DNA from: Bacillota bacterium
GTDB lineage: Bacteria; Bacillota; Dethiobacteria; SKNC01
Direction: 5' to 3'
Assembly: GCA_007120745.1 (NCBI GenBank)
Contig: SKNC01000119.1
Coordinates: 1-11,519 of the forward strand
Length of the DNA stretch: 11,519 nt
Position numbers and translations under genes: made by a program. The notes under the pieces were generated by a model. It ran no database searches and was not told the origin of the DNA. It worked only from the letters and a program-made list of their open reading frames with translations. Below, piece by piece: positions 1 to 5,947 of the stretch. Position 1 is the stretch's first letter. The number at the start of each line of letters is the position of its first letter.

Positions 1-2
1 AT

Positions 3-749
3 GTAACCAAGTGTTGTGCCTGTAAAGGATGCCAGACAGCCTGTAAAAACTGGAACCAGCTGCCGGCTCAGGAAACTACTTTCGTAGGTTCCATGGAGAA
101 CCCCGCAGACTTCGACGCCGATACCTGGTGCCGTGTGATGTTCAACGAGCATGATGAGGGCGATGTCAAGTGGTATTTCTCCAAGTTCTGCTGCCTGCAC
201 TGCTCTGACCCTGCCTGCGCGTCGGTCTGTCCTGTGGATGCTATTGGCAAGAGCAGCCTGGGTTCCGTTAATGTGGACCAGGAGACCTGCATTTCCTGCG
301 GTCTTTGTGTAACTGCCTGCCCCTTTGATGTGCCCAGGTTAGGCGGAACAGATGGTAAAATGTATAAGTGCACCCAGTGCTTCGACCGTGCTGGCAACCA
401 GCTGAACCCTGCCTGCGCCACCACCTGCCCCACCGGAGCTGTCAGCTATGGTGACAAGGATGCGAAAATTAGCGAAGCTAATGACCGCGTAGACTTTATT
501 AAGGGCAAACATTCTAATGCACAGGTATACGGTGTGGAAGAACTGGGCGGATTGGGAACCATCTATGTGCTTCCCGATGCTCCCGATAAGTGCGGCCTGC
601 CCGCAGATCCTCAGGTCAGCCTTGCCAATTACGCTTTGATGGCGGCTCTGGCTCCCATCAAGACTCTGGCAGCCGTAGGATTAACTGTCGGGTTCATGCA
701 CAAGTTCCTGGAAAATAAAGCAGCACAGCAGAAAGACAACATCGAATAA
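3..749 (+). CDS. fdhB: Formate dehydrogenase iron-sulfur (beta) subunit, 5' partial
   Basis: Electron-transfer subunit carrying electrons from the molybdopterin catalytic subunit to the membrane. The open frame enters from the window edge; the ATG at 93 is internal, because the first ferredoxin motif lies before it. Counting from position 3, sixteen cysteines form four [4Fe-4S] sites: C4/7/10/14, C64/67/72/76, C96/99/102/106, and C123/126 with C138/142, the FdnH/HybA-like four-cluster pattern. A hydrophobic stretch around residues 210-236 near the C-terminus probably anchors the protein in the membrane, as in FdnH. Only a short N-terminal piece seems to be missing. The downstream fdhE favours formate dehydrogenase over other four-cluster partners (DMSO-reductase-type enzymes or hydrogenases), but the catalytic gene is outside the window, so substrate assignment is inferred. 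Confidence 0.78.
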   Translation, partial: VTKCCACKGCQTACKNWNQLPAQETTFVGSMENPADFDADTWCRVMFNEHDEGDVKWYFSKFCCLHCSDPACASVCPVDAIGKSSLGSVNVDQETCISCGLCVTACPFDVPRLGGTDGKMYKCTQCFDRAGNQLNPACATTCPTGAVSYGDKDAKISEANDRVDFIKGKHSNAQVYGVEELGGLGTIYVLPDAPDKCGLPADPQVSLANYALMAALAPIKTLAAVGLTVGFMHKFLENKAAQQKDNIE

Positions 750-773
750 CCAAGAATTGCTGAAACTACCCAT

Positions 774-807
774 TGAGGGCGGCTGAAAAGCCGCCCTCAT
801 TTTATTT
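774..807 (+). terminator. Rho-independent terminator of the fdh operon
   Basis: An 11-bp perfect GC-rich stem (774-784 with 789-799) closes on a GAAA tetraloop and is followed by a T-rich tail (ATTTTATTT). It lies 24 nt after the fdhB stop codon. Confidence 0.93.
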
Positions 808-808
808 G

Positions 809-955
809 GTGCGCCCGGCATGGGCTCGAGACTGACGAGGTGAAAGTCCCCAGTACGTTCGTTGACAGGATCTGCATGAACAAGGCCAGTTTTGTCCACC
901 GCCAGCAAGAGTATGAAGAAGGCGGCGGCAAATTTCAAATGAAAAGGAATACTTA
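809..955 (+). mobile_element. Degenerate group II intron fragment (5' end, class C-like)
   Basis: The segment starts GTGCGCCCGGCATGGG, the characteristic 5' end of bacterial group II introns, then has GACGAGGTGAAAGTCC (824-849 region) and later GTCCACCGCC ... GAAGAAGGCGGCGGCAAA ... ATGAAAAGGAATAC. From memory the order of these blocks parallels domain I of the Oceanobacillus iheyensis class C intron (GTGYGCCCGGCATGGG, GGGTGAGAGTCCC, GTGTCCGTGG, TGAAGGAAGCGGACGGCAAA, GAGGAACACGAA). It stops near 955. I see no reverse transcriptase reading frame and no domain V hairpin downstream, so this is a remnant. It begins 10 nt after the terminator stem; class C introns are known to insert behind intrinsic terminators, which supports the call. 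Confidence 0.72.
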
Positions 956-1150
956 AAAATACAAAAATTAATATTAAATAAAAGTAATAACTATATAAAA
1001 ATAGTTATCAATAGATTATAATTAATTTATTCTACACCCGGTATTAACCGGTCTATATGTAGGATTTTAAGTTTCTGTCTTTTTAAAAGTATTACGGTTC
1101 TGTTAAAAATAGGGGGTACAAACTTAAAAAATCAGTGAGGTGAAGAATTT
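956..1150 (+). promoter_or_regulatory. AT-rich leader of fdhE with two dyads
   Basis: The region is very AT-rich. It contains an 8-bp inverted repeat ATAACTAT (987-994) / ATAGTTAT (1001-1008), a TATAAT hexamer at 1017-1022 with no convincing -35 box, and a nested dyad in which CTACA (1032-1036) pairs with TGTAG (1058-1062) around CCGGT-ATTA-ACCGG (1038-1051). A GAGGTGA ribosome binding site at 1137-1143 serves fdhE. The fdhE promoter or an operator probably lies here, but the exact site cannot be fixed by eye. Confidence 0.35.
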
Positions 1151-2152
1151 ATGAAAATATCTCGCAGGAATTTTTTAAGGCTTTCAGTCCTGGCAATTTG
1201 TTCAGGACCCCTGGCTGCCAAGCTGGGCTGCTCAATTGAAGATATGAATAATGAGGTGCCGGCCTCACCCGCAGTGGGCAGTATAGAAAGAGAAATAAGT
1301 AAGTACCTGGAAAAAAATGAAGAGCTGGCGCCAACTTTCGAGATGTACAAAGGGATATTTGTTGTTCACCAGGGATATTTGGACCAAATTCAAGTTTCAG
1401 TGCCTTTTTCAGAAGAAGAAATTAGAGATTTTTTCAGAGAGGGCCGCTATCTTCTCAGCCAGCAGCAGCTGAAGTTTGATCCGGCAGTTTTCAAGGAGGT
1501 TATGGTATCCATTACCAGAGTCATTCAGGAAAAAAGTCCGGAAAATTTAAATAACTTAGAAAAATTATTTGAGGCCCGGGAATTTTCCTATGATAATGTA
1601 CAGGATTTTCTTAATCTTTTTACCATTTATGATAAGCCGCAGATGGAACAGCATATAAGGGAAATTGGTATGGAGGAAAGAACAGGGCTGAACAGCGAGC
1701 TTATCACTTTTGTAACCTTTTCAGCTTCCAGCATTTTCTACAACGCTTACATGGAAGAAACAGCCAAAATTACAGACTTTTCTTTGTGGCGCCGGGGTTA
1801 CTGTCCGGTATGTGGACAAACTGCTACTATTGCCAAACACCGGAAAGAAGATGGAGCCAGGATACTGGAATGCCGGCTTTGTCATGCCCAATGGTATTAT
1901 CCCCGGGTGGAATGCCCCTACTGTGAAAACAGGGACTTTAATAAACTCAGATTTTTCTTTGTAGAAGATGACAGGTCCCGGCAGGTGCACGTATGTGAGG
2001 TGTGCAGAAGTTACTTAAAAGTGATTGACGGCAGAGCTATGGGAAAGGAAGTAAACCTGGAACTGGAAGACATTGCAACAGAGTTCCTGGATGTGCTGGC
2101 AGAGCGGGAAGGATATCAACTTCCCGACAGAAATTTGAGACTCTTAAATTGA
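1151..2152 (+). CDS. fdhE: FdhE-family formate dehydrogenase accessory protein with Tat signal motif
   Basis: FdhE proteins bind the formate dehydrogenase catalytic subunit and are needed for its activity. The 333-residue product has the family's four CxxC pairs in its C-terminal half: CPVC (218-221), CRLC (241-244), CPYC (255-258) and CEVC (282-285), rubredoxin-like metal knuckles. The N-terminus is unusual: SRRNFLR at 4-10 matches the twin-arginine consensus and is followed by a hydrophobic run (about 12-23). E. coli FdhE, as I know it, is cytoplasmic and lacks such a signal. ATG 1151 has a good ribosome binding site (GAGGTGA, 1137-1143); the next in-frame ATG (codon 32) has none, so the signal appears to be really translated. 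It lies behind fdhB, separated by a terminator and an intron remnant, so it is probably transcribed on its own. The family call is firm; the export role is inferred. Confidence 0.87.
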   Translation: MKISRRNFLRLSVLAICSGPLAAKLGCSIEDMNNEVPASPAVGSIEREISKYLEKNEELAPTFEMYKGIFVVHQGYLDQIQVSVPFSEEEIRDFFREGRYLLSQQQLKFDPAVFKEVMVSITRVIQEKSPENLNNLEKLFEAREFSYDNVQDFLNLFTIYDKPQMEQHIREIGMEERTGLNSELITFVTFSASSIFYNAYMEETAKITDFSLWRRGYCPVCGQTATIAKHRKEDGARILECRLCHAQWYYPRVECPYCENRDFNKLRFFFVEDDRSRQVHVCEVCRSYLKVIDGRAMGKEVNLELEDIATEFLDVLAEREGYQLPDRNLRLLN

Positions 2153-2241
2153 CTTTCCCCTTCAAAGCGCAGCAACGGGGAGGGCTCTCCGCTGCCCCAT
2201 TGTCCACAGCTTTTGTATGCTATTTACTTATCAGCTCAACT

Positions 2242-2279
2242 GGAGTGGTGTGCTATCGTTGACACCCTCCTTTTTTTTT
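2242..2279 (+). terminator. Rho-independent terminator after fdhE
   Basis: GGAG-T-GGTGT (2242-2251) pairs with ACACC-CTCC (2262-2270), giving a 9-bp stem with one bulged T, followed by nine T residues (2271-2279). Its 3' arm overlaps the -35 box of the next promoter. Confidence 0.88.
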
Positions 2280-2287
2280 GATAGATT
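2259..2287 (+). promoter_or_regulatory. Sigma-A-type promoter for the small ORF-moeA unit
   Basis: A perfect TTGACA at 2259-2264 and TAGATT at 2282-2287 are separated by 17 nt. The predicted start is near 2294, about 30 nt ahead of the small gene at 2326. The -35 box and spacer are built from the terminator's 3' arm and T-tract. Confidence 0.62.
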
Positions 2288-2325
2288 AAGCTTGAGATAA
2301 TAGGAAAAATGGGGGGAGAGATATC

Positions 2326-2502
2326 ATGTTATCAGAAGAAAAAATTAAGGACATTATCAAGGCCGAAACTAATAACAATCAAATTACCTGTGGTAAGCTG
2401 CACGATTTGTCAGCACAGCACGGAATCAGCCTGGGAGACCTGGGGAAAATAGTGGATGAACTGAACATTAAAATTACCCGTTGTGAACTGGGTTGTTTCT
2501 AA
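2326..2502 (+). CDS. Small conserved-looking protein ending in CELGCF (58 aa), function unknown
   Basis: The frame opens with ATG behind GGGGGGAGAG (2310-2319) and encodes 58 residues. It begins MLSEEKIKDIIKAE, has ITCGKLHDLSAQHGISLGDLGKIVDEL in its middle (residues 20-46, abbreviated reading: a cysteine, then two predicted short helices separated by a GIS turn), and ends ITRCELGCF. The two-helix layout with a GIS turn is reminiscent of a helix-turn-helix, and the C-terminal CxxGC pair could bind metal; both are inferences. I recall similar short proteins ending in CQLGCF in clostridial and deltaproteobacterial genomes, but I know no assigned function. It ends 15 nt before moeA and shares its promoter, so a link to molybdenum or tungsten cofactor handling is likely. 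Translation is supported by the binding site and tight spacing. Confidence 0.75.
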   Translation: MLSEEKIKDIIKAETNNNQITCGKLHDLSAQHGISLGDLGKIVDELNIKITRCELGCF

Positions 2503-2517
2503 AAGAGGTGGAAATTC

Positions 2518-3753
2518 TTGTTTGAAGTTTTAACAGTAGAAGAAACACTAAAGATTATAGAAGGTGCAGTGAAGCCCACGAAGGCGGAACAAGAGGAGAT
2601 AGAATTAATACACGCTCTGGGAAGGATAACCGGCGAGGATATAATTTCCACTGAAATTGTTCCCCATTTCAGCCGTTCTACCATGGACGGTTTTGCTGTA
2701 AGGGCTAAAGATACCTTTGGAGCCTCCGAAGGGATGCCTGCTTTTCTGGAAGTTAAAGGGGAAGTTCTTATGGGAAGAAGCCCCTCCGGGGATATCAGTT
2801 CCGGAGAAACCATGAAAATATCCACCGGGGGCATGCTGCCGGAAAGCGCCGATGGAGTTTTAATGCTGGAGCATGCGGAAGAATTGGATGAGAAAATGAT
2901 TGCCGCCTACCGGCCCGTGGCTCCGGGAGAAAATGTAATTCTCCAGGGGGAGGATTTGAAAGAGGGAGAAATAATTCTAAAGAAAAACCATTATCTAAGG
3001 CCTCAAGACCTGGGTGCCCTGGCTGCCGCCGGGGTAATGAAAGTCAAGGTAAACAAAGTTCCCCGGGTGGCCGTTATTTCTACCGGGGACGAGCTGGTTT
3101 CCCCCGAAGAGGTGCCGCTTCCCGGACAGATTCGGGATGTAAACAGTTATGCCTTGGCCACAGCTATTCAGCAGGCAGGTGCTCATCCTCTGCTGTACGG
3201 CATTGTCAAGGACGAAGCTCCTGTCTTGATGGAAGCCATAGAAAGAGCCAGAAAAGAGGCTTCTCTGATTTTAATCTCCGGGGGAAGTTCCGTGGGAACC
3301 CGGGATGTTACCGCAAAGGTTATTGATGAATTGGGAGATCCGGGGGTTTTGGTGCACGGCATTTCCATTCGTCCAGGAAAACCCACAATTTTTGGGATGG
3401 TGGAATCGACCCCTGTTTTTGGGCTGTCCGGCAACCCCGTTTCCGCCCTGGTTACCTTTGATTTATTTGTGGTGCCGGTAATAATTAAGCTCCGGGGGAT
3501 GAATCCTCAAGATATAATTTATCCAAAAACTTCAGCAAAGATCAGCCGCAACATTCCTTCTTCCCAGGGCAGGGAGGACTACATCAGGGTAACCCTGGAA
3601 ACTGACGAAAAGGGAGAGACCTGGGCAGTACCCGTTTTCGGAAAGTCAGGGTTGATTACTACCCTGGTTGAAGCCCGGGGCATGGTTCGTATTGCTCAAA
3701 ATAAAGAAGGAATAGAAAAGGGAGAAGAAGTAGAAGTTGCGCTTTACTCCTAA
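2518..3753 (+). CDS. moeA: Molybdopterin molybdenumtransferase MoeA
   Basis: Inserts molybdate (or tungstate) into adenylylated molybdopterin, the last common step of Mo-cofactor synthesis, in the cytoplasm. The 411-residue product is full length. Motifs in order: STMDGFAV (54-61), GEDL (144-147), STGDEL (188-193), SGGSSVG (254-260) with TRD after it, RPGKPT (285-290) and GLSGNPVSA (302-310), followed by the C-terminal MoeA beta-barrel domain IV. The start is a TTG at 2518, chosen because AAGAGGTGG at 2502-2510 sits at proper spacing and the N-terminal FEVLTVEE sequence fits the family. It follows the CELGCF protein by 15 nt and precedes a REP-like palindrome 6 nt after its stop. A second MoeA lies downstream. 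Confidence 0.95.
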   Translation: MFEVLTVEETLKIIEGAVKPTKAEQEEIELIHALGRITGEDIISTEIVPHFSRSTMDGFAVRAKDTFGASEGMPAFLEVKGEVLMGRSPSGDISSGETMKISTGGMLPESADGVLMLEHAEELDEKMIAAYRPVAPGENVILQGEDLKEGEIILKKNHYLRPQDLGALAAAGVMKVKVNKVPRVAVISTGDELVSPEEVPLPGQIRDVNSYALATAIQQAGAHPLLYGIVKDEAPVLMEAIERARKEASLILISGGSSVGTRDVTAKVIDELGDPGVLVHGISIRPGKPTIFGMVESTPVFGLSGNPVSALVTFDLFVVPVIIKLRGMNPQDIIYPKTSAKISRNIPSSQGREDYIRVTLETDEKGETWAVPVFGKSGLITTLVEARGMVRIAQNKEGIEKGEEVEVALYS

Positions 3754-3759
3754 AACAAA

Positions 3760-3792
3760 GGTGGGACAGGGGGACAGGTCCCTTGTCCCACC
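3760..3792. repeat. REP-like palindrome, copy 1
   Basis: GGTGGGACA (3760-3768) pairs perfectly with TGTCCCACC (3784-3792), and GGGA/TCCC pairs inside it. The reverse complement contains GGGACAAGGGACCTGTCCC, the same core as copy 2, so the two copies are inverted relative to each other. This resembles the short palindromes mobilised by RAYT (Y1) transposases. It begins just after the moeA stop and may also stabilise or end that transcript. Confidence 0.75.
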
Positions 3793-3829
3793 AATTAATG
3801 GGAATAGGTGCTATATTCTTCATGTCCTG

Positions 3830-3858
3830 CTGACACCCAAGCTAAATTATCTTATTAT
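3830..3858 (+). promoter_or_regulatory. Candidate sigma-A promoter for the moeA-PBP fusion gene
   Basis: CTGACA (3830-3835) and TATTAT (3853-3858) are separated by exactly 17 nt, each one mismatch from consensus. It lies between the two REP-like copies; the expected start near 3865 would place copy 2 in the 5' leader. Confidence 0.55.
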
Positions 3859-3874
3859 GTAAGTAAACCAGTAA

Positions 3875-3895
3875 AGGGACAAGGGACCTGTCCCT
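3875..3895. repeat. REP-like palindrome, copy 2
   Basis: AGGGACA (3875-3881) pairs with TGTCCCT (3889-3895) around the loop AGGGACC. The core GGGACAAGGGACCTGTCCC is the inverted counterpart of copy 1, from which it is separated by about 80 nt, as in a bacterial interspersed mosaic element. Confidence 0.75.
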
Positions 3896-3923
3896 AATGT
3901 CAATATGAGTTACAGGAGATGGT

Positions 3924-5063
3924 ATGGTGGTAAAGAGGAATATTTATTTAGATAATGTACCATTAAAAGAAGCTTATGATATTTTTTTTCGAAGGATAGA
4001 GGAATTAAAAATCAGTCCTGCCTGGGAAACGGTTCCCGTTGAGAAAGCCCTGGACAGGATTACGGCGGAACCGGTTTTTGCCGTTATTTCTTCACCCCAC
4101 TACCATGCCTCCGCCATGGATGGAGTTGCCGTTAAATCGGCAGATACGTACGGGGCCATGGAAACCTCCCCGAAACACCTGAAATTAAAGGAGCAGTATG
4201 TTCCCATTGATACCGGGCACCCGCTGCCCTCAGGCTTCGATGCGGTAATTATGATTGAAGATATTCACCAGGTAGATTCTGAAACCATAGAAATTATTTC
4301 CGCCGCAGCTCCCTGGCAGCATGTGCGGGTGATGGGGGAAGATATTGTAGCCACGGAGCTGATTATCCCGGTGAACCATACCATCGGTCCCGAGGATATA
4401 GGGGCCATGCTGGCCGGGGGCATATGGGAGGTTAAGGTGAGGAAAAAGCCGGTGGTAACTATTATCCCAACCGGCTCCGAACTGGTACAGCCCGGTGAAA
4501 TGCCTGGCTCCGGGAAAATTGTTGAGTTTAACTCCCGGTTTTTTTCCGGCCTGATTACCCGTTGGGGCGGGAAACCCAGGGCCCTGGAGATTGTAAAAGA
4601 TGAATATGACCGGATTAAAGAGGCTCTTTTGGAGGCGGTAAAAGACAGCGATGTTGTCCTGGTCAATGCCGGGTCCTCCGCAGGGTCCAGAGATTATACT
4701 GCGGCTATTGTAGAGGAAACAGGAGAGCTTTTAACCCATGGTGTGGCCATAAAGCCGGGAAAGCCTACGGTGATTGGAATTGTGCAGGGAAAACCGGTGA
4801 TTGGCGTGCCCGGTTACCCTGTGGCCGCATTTTTTATCCTGGACCTCCTGGTAAAACCGCTGGTTTACAAACTTCAAGGGGTAGTGCCTCCCCGGCGAAG
4901 TCAAGTTGAAGCAGTAATGTCCCGGAGGGTAGTTTCCTCCTTTAAAGCAGAGGAATTTTTACGGGTGAAACTGGGACAGGTGGGAGATAAAATTATGGCC
5001 ACCCCACTGCCCAGGGGTTCTGGAGTAATCACTTCCCTGGTAAGAGCCGATGGATTTGTGTGA
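3924..5063 (+). CDS. Second MoeA: catalytic part of a MoeA-PBP fusion, ended by an in-frame TGA
   Basis: This is the MoeA portion (379 residues) of a second molybdenumtransferase. The start ATG 3924 follows ACAGGAG (3912-3918). Motifs parallel the upstream moeA: ASAMDGVAV (62-70), a GEDI stretch, PTGSEL, NAGSSAGSRDYT, KPGKPT and GVPGYPVAA, then the C-terminal domain. It belongs to the roughly 640-residue family in which MoeA is followed by a PBP-like domain. The frame stops at TGA 5061-5063 within domain IV, at the position where the upstream paralogue has arginine (GMVRI versus GFV*I), so CGA to TGA is the simple explanation. The same frame then stays open for 261 codons. As it stands the protein would lack the end of domain IV and the whole PBP-like domain. 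Paralogous MoeA pairs can divide Mo and W insertion (reported in archaea); applying that here is inference. Confidence 0.85.
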   Translation: MVVKRNIYLDNVPLKEAYDIFFRRIEELKISPAWETVPVEKALDRITAEPVFAVISSPHYHASAMDGVAVKSADTYGAMETSPKHLKLKEQYVPIDTGHPLPSGFDAVIMIEDIHQVDSETIEIISAAAPWQHVRVMGEDIVATELIIPVNHTIGPEDIGAMLAGGIWEVKVRKKPVVTIIPTGSELVQPGEMPGSGKIVEFNSRFFSGLITRWGGKPRALEIVKDEYDRIKEALLEAVKDSDVVLVNAGSSAGSRDYTAAIVEETGELLTHGVAIKPGKPTVIGIVQGKPVIGVPGYPVAAFFILDLLVKPLVYKLQGVVPPRRSQVEAVMSRRVVSSFKAEEFLRVKLGQVGDKIMATPLPRGSGVITSLVRADGFV

Positions 5064-5849
5064 ATTCCACAGCTGAAAGAGGGCCTGGAGGTAGGGGAAA
5101 ATATCTTCGTAGAACTGGTAAAGGACCTGTCGGAAATAAAGAATACCATTGTAAGTATCGGAAGCCATGATTTAACCCTGGATATTCTGGCTAACCTGCT
5201 TCGGCAGTACTATCCTGAAACCGGTCTCTCCTCGGCTCATGTTGGCAGCATGGGGGGGATATTGGCCCTGAGAAGAGGGGAAACTCACCTGGCAGGGAGC
5301 CACCTGCTGGATGAGCAGACGGGAGAATATAATGTTCCGTTTATAAAGAGGCTGCTGCCCGGGGTAAAAGCAGCCCTGATAAATTTGGTTTACCGGCAGC
5401 AGGGACTTTTTGTGCCTGCTGGAAATCCCAAAAGTATTACGAAACTGGAAGACCTGGTCAGGGAAGATGTATCCTTTTTGAACCGCCAGAGGGGAGCCGG
5501 CACCCGGCTTTTATTGGATTACCATCTAAAACAGCTGAATCTGGATCCCCAAAAAATAAAAGGCTATGACCGGGAGGAATACAGCCACCTCTCTGTGGCT
5601 GCGGCGGTGGCCTCAGGAGCCGCTGATACGGGTCTGGGAGTTTTAGCTGCTTCCCGGGCTTTGGGACTGGACTTTATTCCGCTGGCCAGGGAACGGTATG
5701 ACCTCATTATTCCTGAAGAATTCCTGGAAACGGAAAAGATTCAAAGGCTGCTGGAGATGATTAACTCCGAACAGTTTAAAGAAGAAGTAGAACAACTCGG
5801 GGGATATGACCTGGAGGATTCGGGGAAGATTCTTTGGACCAGCCATTGA
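5064..5849 (+). pseudogene. PBP-like C-terminal domain of the MoeA fusion, cut off by the TGA
   Basis: This is the same reading frame as the MoeA part, continued after the TGA with no frameshift. The first ~25 codons (IPQLKEGLEVGENIFVEL) complete MoeA domain IV. From about 5148 a periplasmic-binding-protein-like domain follows: SIGSHDLTLDILANLL, SSAHVGSMGGILALRRGE, NRQRGAGTRLLLDYHL and VAAAVASGAADTGLGVLAAS. In related proteins this domain resembles ModA/LysR effector domains and is thought to sense or bind a ligand such as an oxyanion; that role is inferred. The ATG at 5250 sits inside the GSMGG motif and has no ribosome binding site, so a separately initiated protein is unlikely. Readthrough would give a 641-residue protein of normal family length. 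A recent nonsense mutation, a sequencing error, or readthrough remain open. Confidence 0.72.
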
Positions 5850-5856
5850 TAAGGGT

Positions 5857-5921
5857 AAGACAAGGGGACGGTTCTCTTGTCTTATCGTGTCTCTAAGACA
5901 AGAGAACCGTCCCCTTGTCTT
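5857..5921. repeat. Perfect 28-bp inverted repeat built from two REP-like units
   Basis: Positions 5857-5884 are the exact reverse complement of 5894-5921, with the 9-nt loop TCGTGTCTC between them. The right arm reads TAAGACAAGAGAACCGTCCC and on to CTTGTCTT. It shares the GACAAG(G/A)GA..CC..GTCCC core with the copies at 3760 and 3875, so all four units look like one family. The arm runs into TTTTTATT, so in RNA it would also be terminator-like between the MoeA fusion and mog. Confidence 0.85.
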
Positions 5922-5947
5922 TTTATTAAAAAAAATGAGGTGGTAAA

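Noticed and set aside
93..749. ATG 93 as the start of the iron-sulfur subunit
   Set aside because: The frame is open to the window edge and encodes the first four-cysteine cluster motif before this ATG.
681..938. Minus-strand open frame across the fdh terminator and intron remnant
   Set aside because: It runs through a terminator hairpin and a structured RNA remnant, has no recognisable protein motif, and has no supporting context.
2153..2241. Moco riboswitch between fdhE and moeA (stem GCAGC 2169-2173 / GCTGC 2191-2195 and nearby G/C runs)
   Set aside because: The proposed moeA promoter lies downstream of this structure, so it would not be in the moeA leader, and I could not match the Moco RNA motif. 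A covariance-model search with that motif would settle it.
5061..5063. TGA as a selenocysteine codon in the MoeA fusion
   Set aside because: The paralogue has arginine at the aligned position, no cysteine or active-site role is expected there, and the following 40 nt show no convincing SECIS-type hairpin.
5250..5849. Independent gene starting at ATG 5250
   Set aside because: The ATG is inside the conserved GSMGG motif, lacks a ribosome binding site, and would remove the first part of the PBP-like domain.
3760..5921. CRISPR array from the repeated GACAAG/GTCCC units
   Set aside because: Units are palindromic, inverted relative to each other and not spaced at regular 60-70 nt intervals, so REP-like elements fit instead.
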